A stretch of 64,000 nucleotides of DNA from Zygnema cylindricum (GCA_037447655.1 JBBHKE010001492.1:62001-126000), one strand, 5' to 3'. Shown: positions 43,181-56,727, counted from the first letter of the stretch. Made by a program: numbers and translations. The notes: generated from the sequence alone by a model not told the origin.

Positions 43181-44130
43181 AAGTGTTTTTACGGTTATTA
43201 GTCTGTATAATTGTATAATTAGTGGTAGTACAGTTGTTATTTAATTAGTATAAATACTCGTAGAAAGGATACATTGACTGTCCTAATACTAATTAAACAT
43301 TACTAATAGTTGTACTAGCACTAACTATACAAACTAATAACTACAAGAATCCTAATTACACCCACTAATACATGTACCAATACTGATTATAAAAACTCAT
43401 AACTGGACTCATAGTAAGTATACACACTAATAACTGTACTAATACTGATTATACTTACTAATAATTGTAGTATTACTAAGTATGCATTACCAATACCTGA
43501 CCTAACACTAATTCAGCATTACTAGTAAATGTACTAATCCTAATAATAATCCTAATTATGCAGACTACAAATGATAATAATACTTAATATATATATTAAG
43601 CATTTTACTAATACGAGATATGCAGTTTAAACACTGTATTAATACTAAATATAAAAACTAGCAATTGTTCAATTAATGATCATACAGACTGATAACTGTA
43701 CATATACTTGATATCCATACTAATTATTTGTGTATTATATGTATTAGTCCAACTATTTGTACGTATAATCAATATTAGTACGGTCAGTATTAGTATATTA
43801 ATAGTACGTATAATCTGCATTAGTAAAGTTATTAGTTTGTGAGTATAGTTATGAGTTTGTATCATTAGTGTTGGTACAATTTTTTTTTTTAAAAATTAGT
43901 ATTAGTACAGTTACGAATTTGTATAGTAAGTATTATTACAGTTTTTATTATGTATAATTAGTGCTTTAGAGACAGTAGTTTGTATAATCGGTATTGGTTC
44001 AGTTATTAGTCAGTATAATTAGCGTTAATACAATTACTAATAGTTTTTAATTAGTATTAACACGATTATTAGTCTATATAATTAGTACTAGAACAGTTAT
44101 TAGTTTGTATTAGTTTTTTTTTCCATTTTT
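43181..44130. repeat. Degenerate minisatellite with orientation switches
   Basis: This is the same family as 41,105-41,780. Units read forward at 43,181-43,260, in reverse-complement form at about 43,270-43,690 (GACTAATAACTGTACTAATA type), and forward again at about 43,740-44,120. Confidence 0.7.
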
Positions 44131-44814
44131 TTTATTTTTATTTTTATTTTTACATTACATGTTCTCTTTTTTGATTCGTCCTCTAGTTTGTTCATAAGTC
44201 TGCGAAGGATGAGTTCCTATGCGGTTCACGTCTGTGCGCTTCGTTTTCGTAATTATTAAAAAACGAAAAAGTGTATTCCGAACAAGATGTCCGATGGCGG
44301 ACGGCAATTGCCGTTTGCTATAAGCAGCTGTCGAGTTTTGACCATAGTTTAAAAGTAGGCGTTTTTATGGTAGGCCTTTGGTCGGCGCCTCATCGTAAGT
44401 TGTGTTTTGGGCTTTTCATGTGATTATCTTAGATTGCCACTTTGATTAGCGACCGTCCGATCGTCCGAATTTGACGGTGTAAATAATTTTTTTTTGGTTC
44501 GAATGTTTTAATTGGTCCGAATAAATCCGAATACAATATGGGTCTTAATGTCATATTGTATGTTTTGCATACAATAGGCATATTGCATGGGCCTACTTTC
44601 ACCTACTTTTGAACTATGGTTTTGACCCATAGAACTGCATCTTTTGTCCGCCGCTACGCTCCAAAATGGTCGAAACCTACCGTCCCAACCGTCACGCTCC
44701 GGCTAAGCGCCATCGGCGCCAGTGCTGCTTCTTGCACTACTTCGTGGCGCAAGCGTCTTTTTTTTCATTTTATGAAATTTGGCGTACGGATCACAAAATT
44801 TATGACATCGTTTT
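44131..44814. other. Spacer without recognised features
   Basis: There are T-rich and mixed sequences, a short palindromic stretch near 44,545-44,590 (ATATTGTATGTTTTGCATAC) and open frames of low credibility. Nothing recognised. Confidence 0.4.
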
Positions 44815-45010
44815 CCCCTTTTTTCAAGTGTGAACCACCCAAACGATATGGTAGAAGACACAACATGGGATCTCAGAACAACACGTTCAATAAAATAGCA
44901 AGCATTCACATTTTCTCATGAAAATTCACACATATTACATTAGATAGCATACATAAAAATACGTCGCATCACACTAAATTACTTGCATTACATTTTTTTA
45001 AGTAAAATAT

Positions 45011-45589
45011 GGGTTTTTTCGTGCGAACTTTTGCAACGAATAGTAACAAAAACTGGAAAATCTTTCGAACCAAACGTGAACTGCAACGGCCGTGTACTGC
45101 AGATCCGTAAATCTTGAACAGTACAGTACAGTAGAGTACAGGACTAGACTATGATAATCCATGTGTTCACACTTCACAAGGAAGAAACGCTGCAAGGCCA
45201 TCGAACCACCGGCCGGACGCTTCCAATCCAACTCAAGTGTAGTCAACCCATCCCAACATCTATCGTTTACTTTACCGCACGCTTTTATGCCACGTGTAAG
45301 GTAGAATCCTTCGTGGCAGGAAAAGGTCGCACAGGGCAGCACCTAGCATCTTATATCTGGCCACCGATTGGCTGGGGCGATCCGCTAGACCCGTTTCGCT
45401 GTGAGCGCAAGAGGGACCAATCGGAGGCCTCGCTTTCGGATTGTGGCGACCCTAGTCGGTCGCCAATCTCAGCGAAGGAGAAGCTTTTGAGATAAAGAGC
45501 AGTCGGTCTAACGTTTTCTGCAGCAGTCTCTCTCACTCCAATCTACATTCCTCACTCACCACTTACTCCCTCCGTCTTCCTCAGACGCC
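45011..45589 (+). promoter_or_regulatory. Promoter and leader of Lhcb copy 2
   Basis: There is a G-box CACGTG at 45,291-45,296, inverse CCAAT motifs near 45,365, CCAATCGG near 45,418 and GATAAAG at about 45,491, then the CT-rich leader. The whole region is closely matched by the inverted upstream region of copy 3 (53,551-54,100), and both differ from copy 1 further upstream. The motifs suggest light-responsive transcription (inference). Confidence 0.55.
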
Positions 45590-46881
45590 ATGGCTGCCCT
45601 CGTTGCCTCCCCCGCCCTCGCCCCTTCCACCTTCGTCGGACAGACCTCCGAGCTCGCTCGCCAGGTCGGCAATGGCAGCGCACGTGTGGTGATGAGGAAG
45701 ACTGCTGCCAAGCCCAAGGTCTCCGAGTCCATCTGGTACGGAGCTGACCGCCCTCTCTTCCTGGGCCCTCTCTCCGGCCCCCCTCCCTCCTACCTGACCG
45801 GAGAGTTCCCCGGAGACTACGGCTGGGACACCGCCGGCCTCTCCGCCGATCCCGAGAGCTTCGCCAAGAACCGTGAGCTCGAGGTGAGGATAAAGATGGC
45901 GTACAACTGGTAGTTTTGAACTGTGGCCGGTGGCTATGATTCTGTGGTATACATTTAGTGCATAGTAATGGTCTTATTTGCAGTCGATGTTCGACATTGT
46001 TGCCAGTTTTTAAAGTGCCGCCGTTGATAATCTCTTAGCTGGCAATCCTGACGTCCTCCATTGGTAGTGAATCATCGTCTATTCCCTTTCGCTTCTCAGT
46101 TTTATTTATTTCGTCGGATGCTGCTTCCTTGTGGCAGTTAGCAGCTGTTGCTACTCTTTGACATATTTTTCTGCAATATCAAATGTACAGCAATGGCTTC
46201 TTCTTCATTTTCCTTTCTGTGATCTCTGGTGACTTATCATTTTTTTATATTGCTCAGCTGCAAACGTATCTTCCGAACGTATCTCGCCTCTGTTTTCTTC
46301 CTGTTCCCTGCCCCGTTTTTACAGCGTGCATTCGAACCCTAGCCCTGACCCTAACCTCGCTCCTCCTCCTCTGGCAGGTGATCCACGCCCGGTGGGCCAT
46401 GCTGGGCGCTCTCGGGTGCCTGACGCCCGAGCTCCTCTCCAACAGCGGCGTGAAGTTCGGCGAGGCTGTGTGGTTCAAGGCCGGAGCCCAGATCTTCGCT
46501 GACGGCGGCCTGGACTACCTCGGCAACCCCAGCCTCATCCACGCCCAGAGCATTCTCGCCATCCTCGGCACCCAGGTGGTGCTCATGGGCGCCATCGAGG
46601 GCTACAGAGTGGCCGGAGGCCCCCTGGGAGAGGTGACCGACCCTCTGTACCCCGGAGGCAGCTTCGACCCCCTCGGTTTGGCTGACGACCCCGAGACCTT
46701 CGCCGAGTTGAAGGTGAAGGAGCTCAAGAATGGGCGCCTTGCCATGTTCTCCATGTTCGGATTCTTCGTCCAGGCCATCGTCACCGGAAAGTCTCCCCTC
46801 CAGAACCTTTCCGACCACTTGGCTGACCCTGCCACCAACAACGCCTGGGCCTATGCCACCGCCTTCGTGCCTGGCCAATAG
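45590..46881 (+). CDS. LHCB: Chlorophyll a/b-binding protein of LHCII, copy 2
   Basis: Exons 45,590-45,883 and 46,378-46,881 are joined at the same GT-AG intron position as copy 1 (intron 494 bp) and encode 265 residues. The mature protein keeps RKTAA, WYGADR, the three membrane helices and their ligand signatures, and the C-terminus [10 protein letters not shown]. It differs from copy 1 only in the transit/N-terminal part (Val at residue 16, Ser at residue 30). Exon 2 encodes the same protein in all three copies, although silent changes are present. It is expected to be a functional thylakoid antenna protein. Confidence 0.96.
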
Positions 46882-49531
46882 GAGCCTCGCGTGCCCCAAT
46901 TTTGTAGATATTTGTAGCTCGCTAGCTTAGCCGGTAGCCGGTAGGACAGGAAACTGTAGATAACGCTGGATACTAAATTATGTAGTCATTATTGTTCCGC
47001 TCTGACAAGAAAAAAGCTAATCGTAATCACATTTTCCAAATTATAATTTTTTTTCCTGTTGTGTTCTTTTCCTTCTGCTTTCCTTTGTGATGTAAGTGTT
47101 ATTTGATGGTTTATGTACTTCAATTTTTTTGTTCCAAACTGTACCGTGTGTGTTATGTTGTTTAGTCAGGTGCATACTGTAATGGTGTAATAATATGTAA
47201 AAACTAGATTTTCCCGTTTTGGTTTCAAGTACCGAATGTTTGCATTTGTGCAGATTACACTAAGGTGTGCTAATTTCTATGTGATGATCATTAAGTATAG
47301 AACTGCTTATTTCACAAATGTTTAAAATTTCTCGATGTCATAATATTGTTAATATCAATGTCACGCTGTCACTCATCAGTTTTCTGTAATGTTAACGTCT
47401 GGTAGAAAGTCACCAAAGGCTTTGAACACCAAAGGCTTTGAACACCAAAGGCTTTGATATGGCCGTTAAAAACATTAGACACCTATTGCTGAAAACAGTT
47501 TCACTTGGTCGATGTAGTTGTGAACTCGTGACATGATTTTAATGAAATTTCGTGGACAAGTCCCTGATATTTCAAGCCTGATAAATACTGAATGGTTTGT
47601 CTCAATCCGTTGACAGATTGACATGTTGATCTAAAATCATGTTCTGTGGTTTTTACTGCTTTGTCAGGGAGATTTTCACTCCTTCAGCTTTACATTCGGG
47701 TTTATTATTAGTTGGAATTCTTTTTTCCTTGTGTAAGAGGTTACTGTAGTGTGGGCGAGAACACTCTGCATGGCTACATGCCCACATCTTCTGTAATCTA
47801 TGTCGTTTTTATTAACATTTCACATCCTTTAATATGAGCATGGTGCTTGGTGTCCTGAAGAAGTATTGTTCGGAACCGAAAAGAGATAAAAAGCGAACTT
47901 GGACAAGCAGGAAAAAGTCATCATGTGATAACAAATCAAATTGATGACATTTGACACCCATCTGCTGAAATCATTTCACCCTTTAAAATTTGTACTTTAT
48001 TATTCCTGTTTAGTACAACTAATCGCCTATGTTGGATGGTTTCTATACCAGGTATAAGGAATATGTTTTTTAATTCAACGATCTCTTCTTCCGTTAAATA
48101 CAAATTTCAACAGAACAATATCTATCATCTGTAAAATATTGTTTTTCTGGCCGTATGGTGTTTTATTTTGGGAAATGTCCTTCGTGATGGCACATATGAC
48201 CCCATAGTTCAGTTATTCAATCATTGCTGTCACCTCCTCCACTAGACAAGAACGCCTGATTTTTGGGACCCTCTGTTAAACAGCGCTCATGCCAACCTTC
48301 GCAAAAACCGACCATTTCTTCTGGCGTTGGTAAGTCCACTCACGCTGACAATCACCACTTTTCTCGCAATGCACAGAATCTAATTTTGTTGTTCCGCTGC
48401 CCCTCTGTCCTTCCTGACAACGTCAATCAAGTGTGGATGTTGAGGATTCAGATTCACTCGTCTTTTCCTCAATGGCTATTTTGAATGCAGAGCCAGAACT
48501 TTCCCCTCCATGTGTCAGTACTTTGTTATTGCTCGCTATACTCAACAAATACTTGAGCGCAGAGTCTTTCACGAAAGTACAGTGAAGTCGGCAGGAACTG
48601 TTCCCATTATGCACACACTTTGCTGACTTTACTTGACCGATGTTTGCTTGCTAGCTTAGAGATCATTGTGCTAATTTTGTGATTATGGTCACGCATTGAA
48701 TCGTCCCCATTGTATTTCATGGTATAAATATCCCACGTCAAAGCATATGGACTAACCTTGATGAGCATTGCAGGGCAGCCAAAGTCTCAGACACACGACT
48801 GCTGCCGCTGACCACTCCAGGTGACGTGACTCTACAAAACCATAACTTGGCGGCAGTTCTGATCACTTGATTGTTGTGAGTCATTCAATCTTTATGGCAG
48901 ATTTTTATTGTGTGATTATAAAAGATGCATATATTTGAAGTTTATTGAAGTGTACATATGTAAATATGTATGTGAAAGTAGGTCATTTGTGTTCAAAGTC
49001 TCCTTATATTGTGAATGATGTGTTATGAAATGATTTTTTTTGCAATTTCCTAAGTTGTATAGGCTCAACAGAAAGCAAAGGGGCTATTTCTATCCATATA
49101 TTTCTCTAGCAGTCAAAACGATTTAACAAGTACAAAAACATTAAAAGATCAACAATCGCAATACTACAAATTTCATCGCTACACAGTCAGTGAACTATTA
49201 GGACGAAGGTGGTAATAGTATATTAAACTCAATAGTCAGACTACATGGTTCATCCTAGGCAACCTAGTTGAATACTGAGTTTGTGATTTTGGATCAAGAA
49301 CACACTTTTTTGAAAATTTTACAATTTCGACTGACAGTGCATACCTAACACTGACGATGGAAAGCGGAACTCTGAAACAGAAAAATACAAGAGTTTTCCA
49401 GCTCATGTCATTCTACTGCAACAATAAGAACCAAATGCGCCTGGCTTTCTCCTATGTTCCTGAGACAACTCAATAATTGGTCAAGGAACGGTCATCATCT
49501 CACAATGTTAGCTACATAAACTGCGATATAT
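46882..49531. other. Downstream region of Lhcb copy 2, mostly unassigned
   Basis: The first ~100 bp match the 3' untranslated region of the other copies, after which similarity is lost. A 16-bp unit (CACCAAAGGCTTTGAA) is tandemly repeated about three times at 47,409-47,458. A minus-strand frame at 48,423-48,614 (LHCTFVKDSALKYLLSIAS) has a protein-like composition and could be an exon, but no family was recognised. Nothing else was seen. Confidence 0.4.
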
Positions 49532-51170
49532 ACAGGAGTATTTGACTCTTTGGCAGGTCGCATGGACTGAGGATGTAGGACCTGCCATCAATCACAACAA
49601 CCTTCCAGAAATGAAGGCAAATAAATAGACGAAGAAGGATTTCACAGGTTTGACAGAAGCTGAAAGCAAAAAATAGCATCGACCTCTAAGAAAATACAGA
49701 GAGAAATATGGAAAGCACACAGTTTCATGATGGCTAATTTAATGTGTTAAATATCTAGGGGTAAATTCGGACTGCTATACCTGAGCTACAAAGTACGCCA
49801 GCTCAGCAGCTTCATCGAAAGTCAGGAAAGGCACACACTGGGCTTGTGACCGAATTCCTGGGTCGCATGTAAGCACTCCATCGACATCCTTCCAAACCTG
49901 TAAACGGTAAATCGTCTTCCACCCACCAATAACATCAGTACGTGTGACAGATCAACGTATCTAATGAGCCATGAGATAAAAAAAGTTACATGGATTTCGA
50001 TGACAACACTCAATTCGGTCAGAAGCACTCGAATTGCAGACCTTTAGAGGCTACCTGCCAGTTTACTTTCTCCTCAAATTATATCCAGGCAGCTCCAGTC
50101 CCAGTCACATTGCATCAGTTGCCCTCTAGATCGTGTGCTCTATTATCTATCGCAAGCTGTAGGTACGCCAAAATTATGTATTCAGAGCTTTAACTGAGTT
50201 AGAAGAGAGGTTAAAAGTATTGTGAGTGCTGGCCCTTATTAGTGCCTTGACATCAGATATTATAACTAAAGTTGCAAATAAACATCCGTGTTCACGTGAC
50301 TAAAGACAAGAAAAAAAAAAATGGCTCCCACCTGAATTTCGCGAAGCCCCAACGATTTGCCAATGACAGTGGCCGTCAGATCGCTGCCACCTCGACCAAG
50401 CGTTGTGATTGCACCTGTCTTCTGACCCTGCGTATTCAATAAGCCAAAGAACTACAAGGGTCACATTTTCTGCAGTGCCTTATGACAAGGAAAGAAAAAC
50501 AGCCGTAGAACTGAAGTATATTTGGAAAATGGTTTAGACAAACCCTGCAAACCCACATACAGACTGAACATGCTGCTGGCAGAAACAAACAACGGTTAGA
50601 TGCTCTAGAACATGTGAATAGAATGAAAATCTACTAAACCAACATTGTAGAAATAGTTGGAGATTTTTTTTGAAACAGCCAACCAACACATAGTTGAAGG
50701 AAATAAGTGGATTTTTGAGCGCTTGAACTGAATCCAATTACTCCTTTAATTCTTAACATATCTTCAAAATCTTCCAGTGCACCTAGAACCAACTCATTGT
50801 TTTTTTTCCACTACCTTATTCATTGTAATCAGCCTGGACACACTTATTAGAGAATTAACCAGTATAATAATGTAAATCAAGAAAGCAAAGACAAAGAAGT
50901 ACACTTTGGACAACACTAATTCCAAATCAACACATTGCACTACAGCAATCGAGTACCTCCATGTCCAGACTTTCTAAAAAGCTGGAAAAAACAAAAACTA
51001 AGGAAAGGATAGAGAAACACCTTGCCCAAAAAGCCTGTTACCACTGCAACGGCCGGCTCTTCCTGCCAGTCCTTGTTCAGCCTCTCAGCAACCACAGTGT
51101 AAGTCACATCCAAAATTTTGGCATTTGTAAACTCATCGGTAGTCACAAACCCACAATCAAAAGAGTCGTA
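49532..51170 (-). pseudogene. AK: Aspartate kinase fragment, unit B (truncated both ends)
   Basis: Minus-strand exons: 51,021-51,170 (YDSFDCGFVTTDEFTNAKIL and onward, ending TGFLGK), 50,332-50,427 (TLGRGGSDLTATVIGKSLGL), 49,781-49,897 (VWKDVDGVLTCDPGIRSQAQ) and a partial exon 49,532-49,581. These cover the middle of the kinase catalytic domain, including the GRGGSDLTA nucleotide-binding motif. Exon phases are all zero and the splice sites are intact. Gly in the AYFGAQ stretch is Val here. No N-terminal kinase exons (KFGGSS) are found between 51,170 and the Lhcb copy 3 end. The right-hand partial exon is cut at 49,532 by a junction to unrelated sequence. It is therefore a fragment. Confidence 0.8.
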
Positions 51171-51179
51171 CTGTAACCA

Positions 51180-52266
51180 CTCCCCACCTCCCAAAAAGAA
51201 TTCAGTAATGCAATCCTCCCCTGAATCCCAGCGTCACACTGAGGTCCACAGGCATGGGTATGGGAAAGAAACAAACCCAGCACAAAACCAGGAGTGGGAG
51301 TGGGTTTCCAGTAGCAATGCCTTTCTACTTATCTGCATGGACTCCGGTGGATCTGAAACTGACATTGGCTGCAACTTTTTGAGTCATTGATTGCAAATTA
51401 TCAAATTGTGAACTCGAGCGGTGATTCCTCCAGTCCAAGGTAATTTTCATTTCACGAATTTCTGGACCCAGTATTTCCAATGCTTCTAAAGGCTCGTGCC
51501 ATTTTTACAGTGTTTTAATAATATATTGCAAGTGTCTTTCGGTATCTCTCAGCCCAGGATATCACAAAATAACTTTGCTGAGGCAAAACCAGCTTGCTTG
51601 TCCTATAATTTTTGGAAATAGCTGCCAGTCAGCCCTTGAAAATTCTATAAAGTCTTGTAAATGATAACACAGCCAAAGGAACAGAGATTCTTCGCAATTT
51701 ACCTGCTCTGCATTTTTGAGCGATCACTGCTTTGCAATTTATTTTTTCCTAAATTCAGGCAGCTGTACTGACCAATCAGCCGAGAATCATAATTCCCCCA
51801 TGAGATAAAAAAAGCTCGATACTTCCGTCCATCACCGTGACATCAAGTGCTTTCCAGGAGCACCAAACATCAAATTGTTTGAGCTAGTAGTTGGCAAATT
51901 TCAAAATAAATTCCAGTAACAAACAATTATTGCAAAGAACAAATGTCACATAGAATAGATACTTAGAGCTAGATACTTTTTTGTCCGAACAATGATATAC
52001 TGTTTCCCACAAAAACATATGAATGGAATCTGTAATAAAGGACAAGCCAACATCCCATAATACAAGGAAACATCATGCAAATAACACAACAGATTGCAAG
52101 TTTGTGATTTGGAAAATGTGACTTTAATTAGCTCTTTTCTTGTCAGAGCGTTGCAATGATGAATACAAAATTTAGTATCCAGCATTATCTACAATTTCCT
52201 GTCCTACCGGCTACCGGCTAAGCTAGCGAGCTACAAATATCTACAAAATTGGGGCGCGCGAGGCTC
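51180..52266 (-). other. 3' flank of Lhcb copy 3
   Basis: From 52,266 down to about 51,440 this matches the 3' flank of Lhcb copy 1 in inverted orientation. 51,180-51,440 is present here but deleted from unit A. No gene was recognised. Confidence 0.6.
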
Positions 52267-53550
52267 CTATTGGCCGGGCACGAAGGCGGTGGCGTAGGCC
52301 CAGGCGTTGTTGGTGGCGGGGTCAGCCAAGTGGTCGGAGAGGTTCTGGAGGGGAGACTTTCCGGTGACGATGGCCTGGACGAAGAATCCGAACATGGAGA
52401 ACATGGCAAGGCGCCCATTCTTGAGCTCCTTCACCTTCAACTCGGCGAAGGTCTCGGGGTCGTCAGCCAAACCGAGGGGGTCGAAGCTGCCTCCAGGGTA
52501 AAGGGGGTCGGTCACCTCTCCCAGAGGGCCTCCGGCCACTCTGTAGCCCTCGATGGCGCCCATGAGCACCACCTGGGTGCCGAGGATGGCGAGAATGCTC
52601 TGGGCGTGGATGAGGCTGGGGTTGCCGAGGTAGTCCAGGCCGCCGTCAGCGAAGATCTGGGCTCCGGCCTTGAACCACACGGCCTCGCCGAACTTCACGC
52701 CGCTGTTGGAGAGGAGCTCGGGCGTCAGGCACCCGAGAGCGCCCAGCATGGCCCACCGGGCGTGGATCACCTGCCAGAAAGAGGAGGAGCGAGGTTAGGG
52801 TCAGAGCTAGGGTTCGAATGGACGCTGTAAAAACGGGGCAGGGAACAGGGAGAAAACAGAGGCAAGATACGTTCGGATGATACGTTTGCAGCTGAGCAAT
52901 GCAAACTAGTATTACGTCACAGAAAGCCACAGGAATAAGTAAAACGAAGAAGCAGCCACAGCTGAATCTTTGACATTGCAGAAAAACAATGTCAAAGAGT
53001 AGCAACAGCTGCTAACTGCCACAAGGTGCAGCAGCATCAGATGAATAAAATAAAACTGAGAAAAGAAAGTAAATGAACGATAATTCACTACCAGTGGAGG
53101 ACGTCAGGATTGCCAGCTAAGAGATTATCAATGTCGGCACTTTTAAAACTGGAAACAATGTCGAAGATCGACCTTTACTATGCACAAAACGTTTACAAAA
53201 TCATAGCAGCCGGCCACTATTCCGAACTACCAGGTGTACTCCATCTTTATTCTCACCTCGAGCTCACGGTTCTTGGCGAAGCTCTCGGGATCGGCGGAGA
53301 GGCCGGCGGTGTCCCAGCCATAGTCTCCGGGGAACTCTCCGGTCAGGTAGGAGGGAGGGGAGCCGGAGAGAGGGCCCAGGAAGAGAGGGCGGTCAGCTCC
53401 GTACCAGATGGATTCGGAGACCTTGGGCTTGGCAGCAGTCTTCCTCATCACCACACGTGCGCTGCCATTGCCGACCTGGCGAGCGAGCTCGGAGGTCTGT
53501 CCGGCAAAGGTGGAAGGGGCAAGGGCGGGGGAAGCAACGAGGGCAGCCAT
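52267..53550 (-). CDS. LHCB: Chlorophyll a/b-binding protein of LHCII, copy 3
   Basis: Minus-strand exons 53,257-53,550 and 52,267-52,770, with a 486-bp GT-AG intron, encode 265 residues. The protein matches copy 2 except for residue 16 (Ala, as in copy 1) and residue 64 (Ser for Pro, in LSGSPPSY). The second exon encodes the same protein as the other copies. RKTAA, WYGADR and all helix signatures are present. The gene faces copy 2 in an inverted arrangement and shares its promoter type. It is expected to be functional in photosystem II light harvesting. Confidence 0.96.
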
Positions 53551-54100
53551 GGCGTCTGAGGAAGACGGAGGGAGTATGTGGTGAGTGAGGAATGTAGATT
53601 GGAGTGAGAAAGACTGCTGCAGAGAATGGTCGACCGGCTGCTTTTTATCTCCAGGGCTTCTCCTTGGCTGAGATTGGCGACCGACTAAGGTCGCCACAAT
53701 CCGAAAGCGAGGCCTCCGATTGGTCCCTCTTGCGCTCACAGCGAAACGGGTCTAGCGGATCGCCGCAGCCAATCGGTGGCCAGATATAAGATGCTAGGAG
53801 CTGCCCTGTGCGACCTTTTCCTGCCACGAAGGATTCTACCTTACACGTGGCAGAAAAGCGTGCGGTAAAGCTACGTTACATGTTGGGATGGGTTCACTCG
53901 AGTTGGTTTGGAAGCGTCCGGCCGGTGGTTCGATGGCCTCGCAGCGTTTCTTCCTTGTGAACACATGGATTATCGTAGTACTGTACTGTACTGTTCAAGA
54001 TTTACGGATCTGCGGTACACGGCCGTGGCAGTTTCGTTTGGTTCAAAAGTAGGCTTTCCACTTTTTACTATTATTCGTGCGAAAAGTTAGCACGATAAAA
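53551..54100 (-). promoter_or_regulatory. Promoter and leader of Lhcb copy 3
   Basis: This is the inverted counterpart of 45,011-45,589, with G-box CACGTG at 53,844-53,849, CCAAT motifs, GATAAA at about 53,643-53,648 and the CT-rich leader. It ends where a hAT element inserted at 54,102. Confidence 0.55.
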
Positions 54101-54424
54101 ATTGTTGTTGTTCAAATCGTGCGATTTTTTCATTTTTTGCGATTTCTACTTACAATTCGTGATTTTTGAAAAAATAGCAAAAGAACGCGGAGTACTTTCT
54201 ATCCGGCAAACTGAACGGACAATTTACGGTAAATGTACGGTATTCTACGGAAAAAGTACGCACTTTGACAAAAAGATACGTTGCACTTAGTAGTACTTTC
54301 TGTCCGATAAACTGAACAGAAATTTCCCGTAAAGTGTACGGAATTTTATTGAAAACGTAGAGACAAATACGAAAAGAGACGCTGCAATGTTAAACTAGTT
54401 GCGCGCGGTAAGTTTGAAATTTGT

Positions 54425-56400
54425 ATGGACGTCTTCTTCAATTTTTTTTCAAACAAGCTGCCATCAAAACAAATGTCAGAGAAGGCCGCCATTACTAAAG
54501 CCAAGGAAGCAGACAGTGAACCTGCCGTCCAAGCAGTTTTCACTACAGTTATAGTCGTTGTCGAATCAACAACCATCCTAGAAATCGAGGAGAGGAGTGG
54601 GAGCACATGAAGGCTACAAACAGTGGGATTTTTGTAGCTAACCAATGATGCGTTGGTATTTACTGCATCTTTTATTATAATGCCCAAGCAACTAGGATCA
54701 GAAATCATCTCTTTGGAAATGTCAAAAGTGGAGGGATTAAGGCTAGCACAACGTGTCTAGCCGAGGTGAAGAAGGAGTCTAGTGCTTCAGAAAACTAATT
54801 ATCTGCTAATTCCTCTCGAAAACGGATAATGTGCCACATGGATCAACTCACTTACACATTTCCACCGAATCCGAGTACCAAAGCAAGAGGTGTGCAAACG
54901 AAAATAAAAATGCATTTAACAAGCATAATAAGAACAAGGTAGATTTAGCCTGGGCCAAGGCTTTGTTCGCCAATGGATTGTTGATCCGACTTTTAGATGA
55001 CCCATATTTTGAGGCAGTAGTGAAAAAGACAAGAGATATAGGGGGCTCTAACAAGTTGCTTTACCGGAGTGCCATGATAAATCATCTCCTATTAAAGACC
55101 AAGTCGAATGTAAACAAAGATTTAGCAAGTAATGTGTAAATTATTCATGTCACTAGTCCCACGATCACATAAGACGCGTGGACAACAGTTGATGACAGAC
55201 CTCTCCTAAAGATTATGTTTGTCACCTCGAAAGATGACATATTGTTGACGGCAAAAGACACTAGTGGACAAATCAAGTACGCCGACTACATTGGTAAGAT
55301 GGTGGAAAATGGAGTACTTGCTGTAGGGGTGGAGCATGTGGTGCATATGGTAACAGATTCTGCCCTTGTGAACAAAGTTGCAACCTCGTTGCTCGTGGCA
55401 AAGCACCCTTCGATCACGCGGACGCCATGCGTTGCACATGTATTGGACTTGTTGTTGGATAATTGGAGTAGGTTGACATTTATCTCCACACCTGTCCGAG
55501 AGTCAAAATAGGTTCTAAAATTCATCACTGATCATGCCATGGGTGCAGCCATGTTCAATAATATCTCTAAACTTCGGCTTTTTAAACTTGGATAGAGCAA
55601 GTTTGCTACTAATTTATCATGTTCCTAAGGTTTTTAGATGTCAAAGAGAGTTTGGAGCGCTTGATATTTGATGACAACTTCAAGGAATGGATGGGCAAGG
55701 CTAGAGGGGGCTGAGATTAGGTGCCACAGTATGAGCACGAAGTTTTAGGTTAGAGTGACAGAGGGCGTGTCAATTTCACAGCCTGTGGTGCGTTTAATGA
55801 GGGAGTGCGACAAAGTTTCCCCGAATGTGGTGAAGTTATATTACAGTTTTTACACGATTAAACATTTTTTTCAAAATAGAGCTTGCGCTGGAGGAAAAAA
55901 TATTTATCAAGGTATGCAGATTTTGGAAGAGTTGAAGACATTTTGGCTAGAGAGGTGGAAGATGGCACATAGCTCCATTTAGGATGTCGACTTTGTACTC
56001 GATTCGGAGTACCAAAGTGATACATATGGGCAATATGCAAACTCGACCGTTATGGGAGGTTTTCAGACAATGCTGGAGATGATACTGCCAAATGTGGAGT
56101 AGCAAGCTGATGCCCTCGTTGAGTTGTCAAAATATAAAGGTTTTTAGTGAGTTTTTGGTTGGCAAGTAACCAAATTTTGTGCACGGATGATGCTAGAATG
56201 GAAATGGTGGCAACAGTTTGGGCATGCCACCCTATCTTGTAGAAGGTAGCAATAAAAATACTTGCACAGTGCTCAGCTGCCAGCTCCTTTGAGCAGAATT
56301 GGTCAACATATGACCATATTCACTATAAGAAAATAATTAGGTTAACAACTAAAGGGGCTAATGATCTAGTATGGGTATTCACACTCTCAGATTATTAAGG
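54425..56400 (+). pseudogene. hAT transposase remnant (DUF659-like plus dimerisation domain)
   Basis: Three pieces are recognisable across many stops. 54,831-55,139 reads DLAWAKALFANGLLIRLLDD, the region before the catalytic core. 55,215-55,511 reads MVTDSALVNKVA and TRTPCVAHVLDLLLD, the second catalytic Asp region and following CxxH-type motif. About 56,230-56,400 reads CSAASSFEQNWSTYDHIHYK and RLTTKGANDLVWV, the hAT C-terminal dimerisation domain (55,755-55,982 lies between). Stops and frameshifts separate the pieces, so no active transposase is encoded. Confidence 0.75.
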
Positions 56401-56727
56401 ATGACTACGGATGTTAGCTATGAAGAGAAAAGATATCATGGGAAAAAGAGTACGGGAGGTAGGGGAAAAGGATTCGAATGAAGACATCATGGACTTCAAT
56501 TTAGGGGAAGAAATATTGAGTAAATATAGATGAAGGAGATATATGTATTTTTTTTTTTCAATTTGAATGTTTATTTTTAAATTTAAACATGTTATGTCGT
56601 GCCATGCTGAGTGTTATATGGTCTGTACTTTGTTTTTTTGCAGTCGTATGCTCTTTGAGAGATAGAGAGAGAAAGCGATGGCTGCTTGTCAAATAGTCTT
56701 AGACAAACAGACTCATACAAAAAAAAA

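Noticed and set aside
41105-44130. CRISPR-like array from regularly spaced repeats
   Set aside because: Units are degenerate, contiguous and reverse orientation, with no constant repeat/unique spacer pattern, and the DNA is plant nuclear.
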